The notes: generated by a model from the sequence alone, not told the origin. Shown: positions 35,373-44,702, counted from the stretch's first letter. The stretch: 64,000 nucleotides of DNA from Cobetia sp. cqz5-12 (GCF_016495405.1 NZ_CP044522.1:2881876-2945875), one strand, 5' to 3'. Program-made: numbers and translations.

Positions 35373-37078
35373 ACTCAGTATCCGGAGTGACTCCCGCAAG
35401 CCGGCACGACGTGCTGATCGTCGGTGGCGGCGCGGCAGGTTTGACCCTGGCACTCAGCCTCGCCAATCGCCTGCCCCCCGGCCCGCGCACCCGCCGCGTC
35501 ACGCTGTTGCGTCCGGCGCGTGAGGCACAGGGTGCCAGCCGCTGGGCGCAGGGCGGTATCGCGGCGGTACTGGCGCCCGAGGACGATGTGGAGTCCCATG
35601 TCGCCGACACCCTGATTGCCGGCGATGGCCTGTGCAACGAGCGTGCGGTGCGCTTCACCGTCGGTCACTCGCGGGAAGCCATCGAATGGTTGATCGCGCT
35701 TGGCGTGCCCTTCACCCCGGCCGATGCCAACGCCAGCTACCCCTTCCACCTCACCCGTGAAGGGGGGCATGGTCGCCGCCGCATCATTCACGCCGCCGAC
35801 GCCACCGGGCGGGCGCTGCTCGATACGCTCAGTGCCCATGTCGAAGCTCACCCGGACATCGAAATTCTCGAGGACCTGTTGGCCGTGGACATCGCGGTCA
35901 ACGCTGGCCACGCCAGTGGCCTGTGGGTGATGGACGGCACGGGCCAGCGTCAGTGGCTGGCGGCCAATGATCTGGTACTGGCCACCGGCGGTGCCAGCGG
36001 CCTGTTCGCTCACGCCACCAGCCCGAGCGCCAGCGTCGGTGATGGCATGGCGATGGCGACCCGCGCCGGGGCCAGCCTGATGAACCTGGAGTTCCAGCAG
36101 TTTCATCCCACCTGCCTGTATGACCCTGATGGGACGCCCTTCCTGATCTCCGAGGCGGTGCGGGGCGAAGGGGGACTGCTGCTGCGCCCGGATGGGCATC
36201 GCTTCATGGCCGATCATGATCCGCGCCTGGAGCTTGCGCCGCGTGATGTCGTGGCACGTGCCATCCTCGCCGAGATGCGTACGCATGACCTCGAGCATGT
36301 CTGTCTGGATATCAGCGCGCTGGGGGCCGAGGCGATCGAGCATCACTTCCCGACCATCGCCGAGCACTGCCTGGCGCGCGGGATCGATATTCGTCATGCA
36401 CCGATTCCCGTCGTTCCTGCTGCCCACTACAGCTGCGGCGGCATCGCCACCGGGCTGGATGGTGCCAGCGACCTGCCCGGCCTGTGGGCCATCGGCGAAG
36501 TCGCCTGCACGGGCCTGCACGGCGCCAATCGCATGGCCAGCAACTCGCTTCTCGAGTGCCTTGTGCAGGCGCGAGCCTGTGGTGAAGCACTGGGGCAGCC
36601 GCGCCGCGCCGACGAGCCACGCCTGATGAGCACGCTCGACTCGCTGATGCCGCAACACGCCGCCCTGCTCACGCAGCTTGCAGACAATGGTCAGGTCTGG
36701 CGCTGCGTGATGCGTCTGAGTGCCGATGAGGCGCGCACGCGCCTGCACAGCTTGCGCCAGCTGATGAGTCTGCAGGCGGGCATCGAGCGCAGCCAGCACG
36801 GCCTGAGGGAGGCGTTGAAGCAGATAGCACAGTGGGTCTCGCTCGAGGCGGGGCAAACGGCGCAGACCATCGAGCCGCACAGGCAAGCTTCAGCGCCGCG
36901 TGCAGGGCTCGATCATCTAGCGCTCTATCAGGCCTTGACGCTGGCACCGCTGCTGCTGCTCTGCGCCCATCAGCGCCATGAGTCACGTGGCCTGCACTTC
37001 ATTCGCGACTTCCCGATGCCAGCGCCGCGCGCCCGCGATAGCGTCATTCGCCTCTCGGCCTTTGCGGCCGCGACCTGA
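35369..37078 (+). CDS. nadB: L-aspartate oxidase
   Basis: 569 residues. It oxidizes L-aspartate to iminoaspartate for NAD synthesis using FAD. FAD-binding VGGGAAGLTLAL, the GASRWAQGGIAAVLAPEDD segment and the active-site region HYSCGGIATGLDG followed by GLHGANRMASNSLLE are present. It is somewhat longer than E. coli NadB (540 residues), with additional sequence towards the C-terminus. It is coupled by a 4-bp overlap to the upstream FUSC gene and convergent with ygfX. The quinolinate synthase gene is not in the window. Succinate dehydrogenase flavoproteins are related but lack this pattern. Confidence 0.93.
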   Translation: MNSVSGVTPASRHDVLIVGGGAAGLTLALSLANRLPPGPRTRRVTLLRPAREAQGASRWAQGGIAAVLAPEDDVESHVADTLIAGDGLCNERAVRFTVGHSREAIEWLIALGVPFTPADANASYPFHLTREGGHGRRRIIHAADATGRALLDTLSAHVEAHPDIEILEDLLAVDIAVNAGHASGLWVMDGTGQRQWLAANDLVLATGGASGLFAHATSPSASVGDGMAMATRAGASLMNLEFQQFHPTCLYDPDGTPFLISEAVRGEGGLLLRPDGHRFMADHDPRLELAPRDVVARAILAEMRTHDLEHVCLDISALGAEAIEHHFPTIAEHCLARGIDIRHAPIPVVPAAHYSCGGIATGLDGASDLPGLWAIGEVACTGLHGANRMASNSLLECLVQARACGEALGQPRRADEPRLMSTLDSLMPQHAALLTQLADNGQVWRCVMRLSADEARTRLHSLRQLMSLQAGIERSQHGLREALKQIAQWVSLEAGQTAQTIEPHRQASAPRAGLDHLALYQALTLAPLLLLCAHQRHESRGLHFIRDFPMPAPRARDSVIRLSAFAAAT

Positions 37079-37119
37079 GCGGCTCATGCGAAACGCCATG
37101 AGAAGAACCATGAGCAAGC

Positions 37120-37995
37120 TCAGCCTGGGCGGGAGCCCTGGGCAGCGACGCGCCGCAGGGTCTCCAACGACGGCGGCTGACGCGGCAAGCCATGTGGCAA
37201 GGGTGGCCACAGCAGCCACAGGCGCAGCTGGTGCAGGTCTTCGCTGGAAGCACTATCCGGCCACAGCCATACCCGCTGCGTTTTCAGGGGCTGCTGGTCC
37301 GCGCCCTGCTGTCTCAAGCCCGGCTGACTCAAGCCCGGTTGCCTCAAACCCTGAGCCCCCATCCCCGGTGGCCCAACACCCCGCGGCGAGATCTCGAGCC
37401 CGATCAGGCGCGGTGAGCACCATAGGCAGCGCACATTGACGGGCTGCCAGCTGCGTGAGGCACCATCGGCCCACCACCAGCAGAGCTGCATCTCCGGGTG
37501 ACGATGGCGCGCCTCTGACGCAGGCGCGATGTCGCTGGCTTCGCTCTCTGCTTCGGTCTCGGCTTCAGCCTCGTTCTCCGGTGGCTGGCCACCGCTGGCA
37601 AGCGCCGCATCGGCGCAGAGGCTGCCCCCCAGGGCCAGCCAGACTCGCGCCTCGGGGTCCTTGAGACGCCGCCGAGCCTGGCGCCACCACGACACCAGCT
37701 CGCCAGCCTGCAACAGCCAGCCCAGCCCCATCACGCTCAGCAGCGCCATGATGCCATCCGGCAGCTGAGCGCCCCCCTCAAACGCACAATGCCCCGCCTC
37801 GAAAGGCAGGGCATTGCGAAGATATTGCCACTGACAGGTCCACCACGTACTGACAATGAACTGGCCAGTCGCCAGCTCGGCAAGCCAGACCCACAAGGCG
37901 AGACTCGCCGCCAACAGCCCGACACGCAGGCTGGCGTGGGTCGCGAACGCCTGTCTAGAGGCCCTTGAACTGATCGCGCTCGCCATTCTCGGCAT
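37120..37995 (-). CDS. Enlarged YgfX/CptA-like membrane protein
   Basis: 291 residues, twice the E. coli YgfX length (135). Two membrane segments (about 24-43 and 81-98) and a C-terminal element QRVWLWPDSASSEDLHQLR (240-258), resembling the YgfX end, support the family, as does its position directly after sdhE with a 41-bp overlap. It carries two low-complexity inserts: an acidic Glu/Ala stretch (139-162) and a Pro/Gly/Gln repeat (206-237) coded partly by 15-bp direct repeats at 37314-37358. In E. coli YgfX has been described as an inner-membrane toxin linked to MreB and FtsZ, a role still debated. A start at 37986 is also possible. Confidence 0.68.
   Translation of the reverse strand: MPRMASAISSRASRQAFATHASLRVGLLAASLALWVWLAELATGQFIVSTWWTCQWQYLRNALPFEAGHCAFEGGAQLPDGIMALLSVMGLGWLLQAGELVSWWRQARRRLKDPEARVWLALGGSLCADAALASGGQPPENEAEAETEAESEASDIAPASEARHRHPEMQLCWWWADGASRSWQPVNVRCLWCSPRLIGLEISPRGVGPPGMGAQGLRQPGLSQPGLRQQGADQQPLKTQRVWLWPDSASSEDLHQLRLWLLWPPLPHGLPRQPPSLETLRRVAAQGSRPG
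37314..37358. repeat. 15-bp repeats inside the ygfX-like gene
   Basis: Three adjacent 15-bp units (37314-37328, 37329-37343, 37344-37358), the first two being TCAAGCCCGGCTGAC and TCAAGCCCGGTTGCC. They keep frame and code the Gln-Pro-Gly-Leu repeat. The unit resembles the intergenic one at 60896-60955. Confidence 0.88.
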
Positions 37996-38230
37996 TGGCG
38001 ATCACCATATTGATCAGGCGCTGGTACTCGGCATTGCCGCACGGGTCGCGCTTCATCAGCCACACGAAGAGGTCCTGGTCCTCTTCGGCCAGCAGCTGCA
38101 CATAGAGCGCCTTGTCGTCTTCGCTCAAGGCGTCGAAACGCTGCTCCAGAAACGGCAACAGCAGCAGATCGAGCTCCCACATGCCGCGACGCGAATGCCA
38201 ATGAAGCCGCTTGCGAATCACATCTTCCAT
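37955..38230 (-). CDS. sdhE: FAD assembly factor of succinate dehydrogenase
   Basis: 91 residues from the ATG at 38230, normal for SdhE (YgfY). The RGxxE motif is present with Arg15, Gly16 and Glu19, in the same positions as in E. coli. It helps attach FAD covalently to SdhA and to fumarate reductase, in the cytoplasm. It has also been described as antitoxin CptB to YgfX. The coding region overlaps the ygfX-like gene by 41 bp on the same strand. Confidence 0.93.
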   Translation of the reverse strand: MEDVIRKRLHWHSRRGMWELDLLLLPFLEQRFDALSEDDKALYVQLLAEEDQDLFVWLMKRDPCGNAEYQRLINMVIANAENGERDQFKGL

Positions 38231-38360
38231 TGCCTGAACCTCAGTCGTCACATCAATGCGCGCAGTATACCCGAGGGGGGCGTCAGCGGCATCCGTTGAC
38301 CCGTTGCTCGGGCAGGAATTGGCAATCCGTGCCGTGATCGGCAATGATGTCCCTAGTGCG

Positions 38361-38389
38361 TTGTTTTCTCAGGATTTGCCCATTATGCT
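38361..38389 (+). promoter_or_regulatory. Candidate promoter of ihfB
   Basis: TTGTTT at 38361-38366, 17-bp spacer, TATGCT at 38384-38389. It lies about 110 bp ahead of ihfB in the 269-bp gap after the divergent sdhE gene. Confidence 0.5.
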
Positions 38390-38499
38390 GAGGAGATAAC
38401 AATCACAAGGATGCGTGTGCCTGTCCGGTGACAAGAGGTCGCCCGGCTGCCGCATCACGAACGCCTTTCGCGAGAAAGGCGCAGGCATGGAGAGATCCG

Positions 38500-38796
38500 A
38501 TGACCAAGTCCGAGCTGATCGAACAGATAGCCATGCGACAGCCTGAGTTGTCGCTCAAGGATGTAGAGGCCGCGGTTCGCATCATCCTCGATGATGTGAC
38601 AGACGCCCTGGCCCACGGCGGTCGCGTGGAGATTCGCGGTTTCGGCAGCTTCTCGCTGCACTACCGTGAGCCACGACTGGGGCGCAACCCCAAGACCGGT
38701 GAGCCGGTGGATCTGGATGGCAAGTTCGTCCCCCACTTCAAGCCCGGCAAGGAGCTGCGCGAACAGGTCGATGCCAGTCGCGCCCTGGGGTATTGA
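38500..38796 (+). CDS. ihfB: Integration host factor beta subunit
   Basis: 98 residues from the ATG at 38500 behind [17 protein letters not shown] and the DNA-bending arm region [24 protein letters not shown] match IhfB closely. With IhfA (44752-45108 here) it forms the heterodimer that bends DNA at sigma-54 promoters, origins and recombination sites. It heads the order ihfB-lapA-lapB. The usual upstream neighbour rpsA is not present; sdhE lies there on the other strand. Confidence 0.95.
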   Translation: MTKSELIEQIAMRQPELSLKDVEAAVRIILDDVTDALAHGGRVEIRGFGSFSLHYREPRLGRNPKTGEPVDLDGKFVPHFKPGKELREQVDASRALGY

Positions 38797-39050
38797 CGAT
38801 AGGCGACTGACTGACAGTGCTTGAGGCGACAGCACTACAGACGGCGCAGCTGACTGACAGCGCTGCCCGCAGATGAAGACCCGGCGTGACGGGGCCGGCT
38901 GTCTCAGCGCCGGCCGACATCTGCCCAAGCCGTCATGCCAGAGACGACAGCCACCCACCTCACGGCGTCGCCGCCAAGACTCGCACGATGGGCAGTGATA
39001 CACTCGCTCCCAGATGATTCACGACTGCATTTCATGACAAGGAAACCGTT

Positions 39051-39356
39051 ATGCGTTGGCTAAAAGGTCTCGTTCTGGCCGTGATCCTGCTGATCGTCCT
39101 GCTGGTCGGTATTCTCTTCGCCGTTCACAACCAGCAAGCCGTGCCCCTCGACCTCATCTGGGTAGAGCTGCCTGCTGCGTCCCTTTCCATGTGGCTGCTG
39201 TTCTCGCTGGCCGTCGGCGTCGTGCTTGGCATGGTCGCGATGACAGGCATGTACCTGCGCCTGCGCACGCTGTTGACCCGTGCCCAGCGTCGCAACCAGC
39301 AGCAACGCAAGGAACTGGACCAACTGCGCATCCAGGAGATCAAGGAAGTGGCATAA
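39051..39356 (+). CDS. lapA: Lipopolysaccharide assembly protein A (LapA)
   Basis: 101 residues with two membrane segments (about 5-26 and 42-66) and a basic coiled-coil tail, the DUF1049/YciS form. The pattern NQQAVPLDLIWVELP between the segments is typical. It works with LapB at the inner membrane in tuning LPS synthesis through LpxC proteolysis. AAGGAAACCGTT precedes the ATG, and its TAA directly abuts the lapB ATG. Confidence 0.92.
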   Translation: MRWLKGLVLAVILLIVLLVGILFAVHNQQAVPLDLIWVELPAASLSMWLLFSLAVGVVLGMVAMTGMYLRLRTLLTRAQRRNQQQRKELDQLRIQEIKEVA

Positions 39357-40535
39357 ATGCCTGATCTGATATTGCTGGGATTGCTGATGGCGGCCATCGC
39401 CATCGGATTCTGGCTGGGGCGGCGTGATCGTCGCCCCGATGAACAAGCACCGGCTCCTGCCACCCTGTCCCGCGACTACTTCGTCGGCCTCAATCATCTG
39501 CTCAACGAGCAGCCTGATCGCGCCATCGAAACCTTCGTTCAGGCCTTGGAAGTCAACAGCGACACCGTCGATACCCACATCGCGTTGGGCAATCTCTATC
39601 GCAGTCGCGGCGAAGTCGATCGTGCCGTCAAGATTCACCAGAACCTGCTGGCCCGCCCTGCCCTGGATAGCGAACAGGGCGAGCGTGTCCAGCTGGAACT
39701 GGCCCGCGACTTCATGCGCAGCGGTGTCTATGACCGCGCCGAGAAGCTGCTGGAAACCCTCCTCAAGCAGGCGCAGCACGACAGCCATCGGCGTGCCGGC
39801 CGCCGCCTGTTGATCGACCTACTCGAACGGGAACGCGAATGGGAGGCCGCACTCGAAGTCGCCCACGCCATCCTGCGTCAGGAAGGCGGTATCCGGCGCG
39901 CAGCAGCCCATTGGCACTGCGAACTGGCCGCGCTGGATATCGCCGAAGGTAGCCAGGCGATGGCCCGCAAGCGCCTCAAGCAGGCGCTCTCCACCGATGA
40001 GAAATGCGTACGCGCCAACTGGATGCTGGCCGAGATCGAATTCGATCATGCCAACTACAAGCAGTGCATCCGCCTGCTGCAACGCATTCCACGTCAGGAT
40101 ACCGGCTTCACCCCCATCATCCTCGAGCCACTGGGCAACGCCTTTCGCATGCTAGATGATGAGAGTGGCCTGGTACGCCTGCTGCATCAGGAAGTCGAGC
40201 GCGCACCCTACACCACGACGGTCATCAGCCTTGCGCAATTGATCGAGCGCCGCGAGGGTGTCGAGGCCGCCGCCAGCTTCGCCAGTGAGCAGCTGCATCG
40301 CCACCCCAGCCTGCGTGGCGTCGATTACCTGCTCGATCTCTACCTGCTGGATGCTGACGAGCGCGAGACCGAGCGTTTCAATCTGCTCAAGCGCCACACC
40401 CAGCAACTGATCCAGGCACGCCCTCGCCATCGTTGTCATCGCTGTGGCTTCGAAGCCTCGATGCTACTCTGGCAATGCCCGAAGTGCCGCCACTGGGGCA
40501 CGGTCAAGCCGATCACCGGTCTGGAAGGCGAGTAA
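39357..40535 (+). CDS. lapB: Lipopolysaccharide assembly protein B (LapB/YciM)
   Basis: 392 residues: an N-terminal membrane anchor (about 3-20), a long array of TPR repeats, and a C-terminal rubredoxin-like metal site with Cys360, Cys363, Cys374 and Cys377. LapB brings LpxC to FtsH for degradation and so limits lipid A synthesis. It starts directly after the lapA stop. A strong palindromic terminator follows at 40592-40625. Confidence 0.95.
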   Translation: MPDLILLGLLMAAIAIGFWLGRRDRRPDEQAPAPATLSRDYFVGLNHLLNEQPDRAIETFVQALEVNSDTVDTHIALGNLYRSRGEVDRAVKIHQNLLARPALDSEQGERVQLELARDFMRSGVYDRAEKLLETLLKQAQHDSHRRAGRRLLIDLLEREREWEAALEVAHAILRQEGGIRRAAAHWHCELAALDIAEGSQAMARKRLKQALSTDEKCVRANWMLAEIEFDHANYKQCIRLLQRIPRQDTGFTPIILEPLGNAFRMLDDESGLVRLLHQEVERAPYTTTVISLAQLIERREGVEAAASFASEQLHRHPSLRGVDYLLDLYLLDADERETERFNLLKRHTQQLIQARPRHRCHRCGFEASMLLWQCPKCRHWGTVKPITGLEGE

Positions 40536-40591
40536 CGGCGCCAACTGGCACACAGCTACCAGCAGACAGACAGCGCATAGACACTAGAACG

Positions 40592-40625
40592 AAAAGCCCC
40601 CTGCAGCATGCTGCAGGGGGCTTTT
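40592..40625. terminator. Bidirectional terminator after lapB
   Basis: A perfect 34-bp palindrome: AAAAGCCCCCTGCAGCA joined to its reverse complement, giving A and T runs on both sides. It serves the convergent lapB and NSS genes. Confidence 0.92.
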
Positions 40626-40681
40626 TCATGCCGCTTTGATGACTTCCGGGCAGCGCCATCGAGCTGACGCTACCGATCACA

Positions 40682-42145
40682 TCAGCCCTGTTCGGTGGCA
40701 CGCTCGCGCAGGCGCGGCGAGAGCAGCTCGCCCACGAGACAGGCCACCAGGATGACGGCCACGAAATACGGCCAGTCGCCGAATGACAGCGTTGCAACAC
40801 CCAGAGCATCGACGAAGATGGCCAGGATACAGACCGGGCTGACATAGCGGATCATGAACAGCCACAGACGATAGCCGGCGTCGCTCAGGTTCAACTCATC
40901 ACGCAGCATGCTGCTCTTGAAGACGAAGCCGGCCAGCAGTGCCATGGCGATGCCACCGATCGGCATCATCCAGCGTGAGGTAAGGTAATCGAGCCAGTCG
41001 AAGAAGTGCTTGTCGGCCAGCGTCCAGTCCGCGCCGAGATTGAACGACAACATGGCGAACATCGCCACCAGCCACAGCACGCTACCGGCCAGCCATGAGG
41101 CCTTGGTGCGGCTCATGTTGCGGTTCTCGCTCAGCCAGGCGACGGTCGCCTCGATCATCGAGATGGCGGAGGTCAGGGCGGCGATCGAGAGCATGGCGAA
41201 GAACAGCACCCCGAACAGCTGCCCGAAGGGCATCTGGTTGAAGGCCACCGGCAGACTCATGAAGATCAGCCCCGGCCCGGAGGACGGGTCCATGCCATTG
41301 GCGAAGATGATCGGGAAGATCGCCAGACCCGCCATCAGCGCCACCAGGGTATCGGCAATCGCCACCGTGAAGGTGGTACGGGCGATGGAAGTGCCCGACG
41401 GCAGGTAGGAGCCGTAGGTGAGGATGGCGCCGGAGGCCAGCGACAGGGTAAAGAAGGCATGTCCCAGCGCGGCCAGCACCCCTTCACTGCTCAAGCGGGT
41501 GACATCGAAATCGAACAGGAAGTGGAAGCCTTTCGAGAAGTTGCCCGAGGTCAGGGCATAGCCGATCATGATCAGCAGCATGATCACCATGCCCGGCATC
41601 ATCCAGCGCACGCTCTTCTCGACACCTTCCTGCACCCCGCGCCCGACGATCAGCATCGTCACCACCGTCACCAGCGTGGCCCAGCCACCCAGCGCCCAGG
41701 GGTTGGCGTTGCCGGCCTCGAAGATGGCACCCAGCTCCGCGACGCTGTGTCCGGACAGCGCGCCACTGGCCATTTTCCACAGGTAACTGAACGACCACCC
41801 CGCCACCACGACATAGAACGACAGGATCATGAAGCCGGCCAGCATCGCGATCCAGCCGAAGACCTTCCACAGGGGACTGGCTCCCGCTTCACGCGCCAGA
41901 TTGGCAATCGCCTCGATGGGGCTGCCGCGCCCGCGCCGCCCGAAGGCGATCTCGGCCATCATCACGGGCACGCCTACGGCGAGAATGCAGGCCAGATACA
42001 CCAGCACGAAGGCGCCACCGCCGTACTCACCGGTGATATAGGGAAACTTCCAGATATTGCCCAGCCCTACCGCGGAACCGGTTGCTGCAAGGATGAAGCC
42101 CCAGCGACTGATCCAGAGATTCTTGGGTTGCTGTCTTGCCGTCAT
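40682..42145 (-). CDS. Sodium-dependent transporter, NSS (SNF) family
   Basis: 487 residues with about 11-12 membrane segments. The N-terminal Na+/substrate site shows as RWGFILAATGSAVGLGNIWKFPY, and the unwound second helix region follows in YGGGAFVLVYL. Members import amino acids or related zwitterions with sodium, which suits a saline habitat. The substrate cannot be read from the sequence. It is single, flanked by terminators and a repeat-bearing intergenic region. The ATG start is at 42145. Confidence 0.9.
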   Translation of the reverse strand: MTARQQPKNLWISRWGFILAATGSAVGLGNIWKFPYITGEYGGGAFVLVYLACILAVGVPVMMAEIAFGRRGRGSPIEAIANLAREAGASPLWKVFGWIAMLAGFMILSFYVVVAGWSFSYLWKMASGALSGHSVAELGAIFEAGNANPWALGGWATLVTVVTMLIVGRGVQEGVEKSVRWMMPGMVIMLLIMIGYALTSGNFSKGFHFLFDFDVTRLSSEGVLAALGHAFFTLSLASGAILTYGSYLPSGTSIARTTFTVAIADTLVALMAGLAIFPIIFANGMDPSSGPGLIFMSLPVAFNQMPFGQLFGVLFFAMLSIAALTSAISMIEATVAWLSENRNMSRTKASWLAGSVLWLVAMFAMLSFNLGADWTLADKHFFDWLDYLTSRWMMPIGGIAMALLAGFVFKSSMLRDELNLSDAGYRLWLFMIRYVSPVCILAIFVDALGVATLSFGDWPYFVAVILVACLVGELLSPRLRERATEQG

Positions 42146-42593
42146 GGAATACCTTACGAGTTATTGTTGTGAGCCAGTGGTGATCGACGCAACGCCTGGC
42201 CGTCTTGGGTGCTCACACAGACCATTTTACTGATGTGAAGCATGTTCGTCCGCGATTCCCATCGAGAATCACCGCGATTCCTTCACAAATCCTCTGGGGA
42301 GACACCATCACCACACGACGGCAGTTACTCTACATTAGATACTTGAAGTTGGTAACATTTGAAACGATACCTGCCTCCCAGATCTGACAAGTCACCTCGT
42401 CTGAGATGTACGGTGCCGCAAAAGAACCCGACATCACCACATCACTGGAGTAGGCTCTTTCAAGAGACGCCGACCAAGACGACCCGGCCAACGCATATCT
42501 GGTCGAAGAACATCTGGTCGGAGAATGCCTGGTCGAAGAATGCCTGGACAAAGAACGTCTGGCCTCACCCAGCAGCGCAGACAAGGAGTCGTC
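42146..42593. other. Divergent region between the NSS gene and ktrA
   Basis: About 450 bp without a supported gene. The left part is moderately AT-rich and should hold both promoters; the right part is taken up by the 15-bp repeats described separately. No clear operator was recognized. Confidence 0.5.
42499..42558. repeat. Four-unit 15-bp repeat upstream of ktrA
   Basis: Four adjacent 15-bp units of the form CTGGTCGAAGAAYRY (42499-42513, 42514-42528, 42529-42543, 42544-42558), the last one diverged. They end 35 bp before the ktrA start, so copy number could affect its leader. Confidence 0.9.
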
Positions 42594-43247
42594 ATGCATC
42601 GTCAATTCGCGGTTATCGGACTGGGCTATTTCGGCAGCACCGTCGCGCGGGAACTCAGGCGCCATGACCATGAAGTGCTCGGCGTGGACGCCGATGAGAA
42701 GCGCCTCAATGCCGTGGCAGACCTGCTCACTCAAGCCGTGATCGCGGACCCCACCGATGAACATGCCCTGCAGGAGCTGGGGCTTGAGCAGTACGACGCC
42801 GTCTTGATCGATCTGGCCGACTCGATGGAACAGAGCCTGATCTGCGCGCTGCTGGCCAAGGAGCTCGGCGCGAGGGAGCTGTGGGTCAAGGCCACCTCGG
42901 ACGCGCACCACAAGCTGCTCAGCCGCCTGGGTGTCGATCACATCGTGCATCCGGAGTACGACCTGGGCGTGCGCGTGGCGGAAAGCCTCGCCTACCATGC
43001 CATGGTCGACTTCATCCATCTCGGCGATCACCAGTTCGTGGTCGAGCTGGAGGTCAGTGCACGACTGGGCGATGACTGCCAGCAGCTCGATCAGCTGCCC
43101 ATCGATGACGACATCAGCGTGATCGCGCTGCGCAAGGGCAAGACCCTCGATCGCCAACCCTCCGGCAACACGCGACTCTCCGCCGGCGACCACCTGGTCC
43201 TGATCGGCGAGCTGAGCGCGTTGCGCAAACTGGGAGCGCATCTATGA
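42594..43247 (+). CDS. ktrA: Potassium uptake regulatory subunit KtrA
   Basis: 217 residues from the ATG at 42594 behind AAGGAG. It is a single RCK unit: Rossmann motif GLGYFGSTVARELRRHDHEVLGVD with the acidic residue that binds the ribose, then a TrkA-C domain near 135-215. It gates KtrB in response to nucleotides on the cytoplasmic face. Its stop overlaps the ktrB start by 4 bp (ATGA). A lone TrkA would be twice as long. Confidence 0.93.
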   Translation: MHRQFAVIGLGYFGSTVARELRRHDHEVLGVDADEKRLNAVADLLTQAVIADPTDEHALQELGLEQYDAVLIDLADSMEQSLICALLAKELGARELWVKATSDAHHKLLSRLGVDHIVHPEYDLGVRVAESLAYHAMVDFIHLGDHQFVVELEVSARLGDDCQQLDQLPIDDDISVIALRKGKTLDRQPSGNTRLSAGDHLVLIGELSALRKLGAHL

Positions 43248-44638
43248 GGCAGCGCTACCGGCGCTATCTCCGCCCCCTGACCCGCAGCCCACGCGGGCCC
43301 ATCATCCATCTGTCGCCGCCGGAGATTCTGCTGAGCGGCTTTCTGGGCCTCGGCATGCTGGGTGCCTGCCTGCTGAAACTGCCCGGCATGCATCAGGAAG
43401 GCTTGAGCTGGCTGTCGGCGCTGTTCACCGCCACCTCTGCCGTCACGGTCACCGGCCTCTCCGTCACGCCACTCAGCGACTTCACCCTCGCGGGGCAGGC
43501 CGTCGTGCTGATACTGATCCAGCTCGGTGGCCTCGGCTTCATGACCATCGCCGCCCTGTCGCTGGTGATGCTGGGCCAGCGCCTGCCGATGCATCAGACC
43601 AGCCTGCTGCGCGAGGCGCTCAATCGCAGCAGCTCACGCGAGATAGGCCGCCTGCTCAAGATCATCACCACCTTTGCGGTGACGCTCGAGCTGGCAGGCG
43701 CCTCCTTGCTGGCATTGGATTGGGTGCCCGAGTACGGCTGGCAGGAGGGACTCTGGCTCAGCCTCTTCCACTCGGTCTCGGCCTTCAACAATGCCGGCTT
43801 CACCCTATGGCCGGACAGCCTGATGCGCGAGGCGGCCAATCCCCTGACCAGTGGCGTGATCGGCATTCTGTTCATGACCGGCGGCATCGGCTTTGCCGTC
43901 ATCGGCGAGCTGCGCGAGCGACGCCGCGAACATGGCTGGCGGGTGCTGCTGCGACCATCGCGCTTCTCGGTGCAGACCCGTCTGGTGATCGAGGCCACCG
44001 TGGCGCTCAACCTGCTGAGTCTGGTGGTGATACTGGCGCTCGAGTGGCGCAACCCCGGCACGCTGGGCGCCATGGCCAGTCATGGCGAACGCCTGCTCGC
44101 CGCCGCCTTCATGGCCATCACACCGCGCACTGCCGGTTTCAGCGTCATCGATTCCAGCGAGATGACACAAGCCTCGACCCTGTGGACCATGGCGCTGATG
44201 TTCATCGGCGGCGGCAGCGGCTCGACGGCCAGCGGCATCAAGCTGACCACCTTCGTGGTGCTGCTGCTGACCACACGCGCCTTCCTGCGCCGTGCGCCCT
44301 CCCCCACCCTGCATGGCCGCCGCATCGGGGATGACACCGTATTCAAGTCGATCGCCGTGGCGCTGGCGGCGATGCTGCTTATCTTCAGCATGCTGTTCGG
44401 CCTGACCATCACCGACCCGGACCACGCCTTCCTGACGCTGGCCTTCGAGACCGTCTCGGCCTTCGGCACTGTCGGCCTGAGTCACGGACTGACACCCGAG
44501 CTCTCGCCCGGCGGACAATTGCTGATCATCGCGACCATGCTGCTGGGCCGCACCGGACCACTCGCCCTCGGCTATCTGCTGGCGACCCGCAGCCGTCCCG
44601 GTATCAGCTATGCGCGCACCGAGCTCTCGATCGGCTGA
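43244..44638 (+). CDS. ktrB: Sodium-coupled potassium transporter KtrB
   Basis: 464 residues. Four membrane-pore-membrane repeats each hold a filter Gly in the patterns TVTGLSV, FNNAGF, TPRTAGF and FGTVGLS. KtrAB takes up potassium with sodium, important for osmotic balance in salty water. Coupled to ktrA by a 4-bp overlap and ended by a bidirectional terminator. TrkH proteins are related, but the KtrA partner and short N-terminus favour KtrB. Confidence 0.93.
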   Translation: MRQRYRRYLRPLTRSPRGPIIHLSPPEILLSGFLGLGMLGACLLKLPGMHQEGLSWLSALFTATSAVTVTGLSVTPLSDFTLAGQAVVLILIQLGGLGFMTIAALSLVMLGQRLPMHQTSLLREALNRSSSREIGRLLKIITTFAVTLELAGASLLALDWVPEYGWQEGLWLSLFHSVSAFNNAGFTLWPDSLMREAANPLTSGVIGILFMTGGIGFAVIGELRERRREHGWRVLLRPSRFSVQTRLVIEATVALNLLSLVVILALEWRNPGTLGAMASHGERLLAAAFMAITPRTAGFSVIDSSEMTQASTLWTMALMFIGGGSGSTASGIKLTTFVVLLLTTRAFLRRAPSPTLHGRRIGDDTVFKSIAVALAAMLLIFSMLFGLTITDPDHAFLTLAFETVSAFGTVGLSHGLTPELSPGGQLLIIATMLLGRTGPLALGYLLATRSRPGISYARTELSIG

Positions 44639-44667
44639 TGACATACGACAAACGACGCCTCAGAACG

Positions 44668-44702
44668 ACGAAAGCCCCGACGCAGGACGTCGGGGCTTTC
44701 GT
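44668..44702. terminator. Bidirectional terminator between ktrB and ihfA
   Basis: A 15-bp stem ACGAAAGCCCCGACG/CGTCGGGGCTTTCGT with a five-base loop. It lies 30 bp beyond ktrB and 50 bp beyond ihfA, so it can serve both convergent units. Confidence 0.85.

Noticed and set aside
35375..36886. Open frame of about 500 codons antisense to nadB
   Set aside because: Composition-driven shadow; the plus-strand gene is certain.
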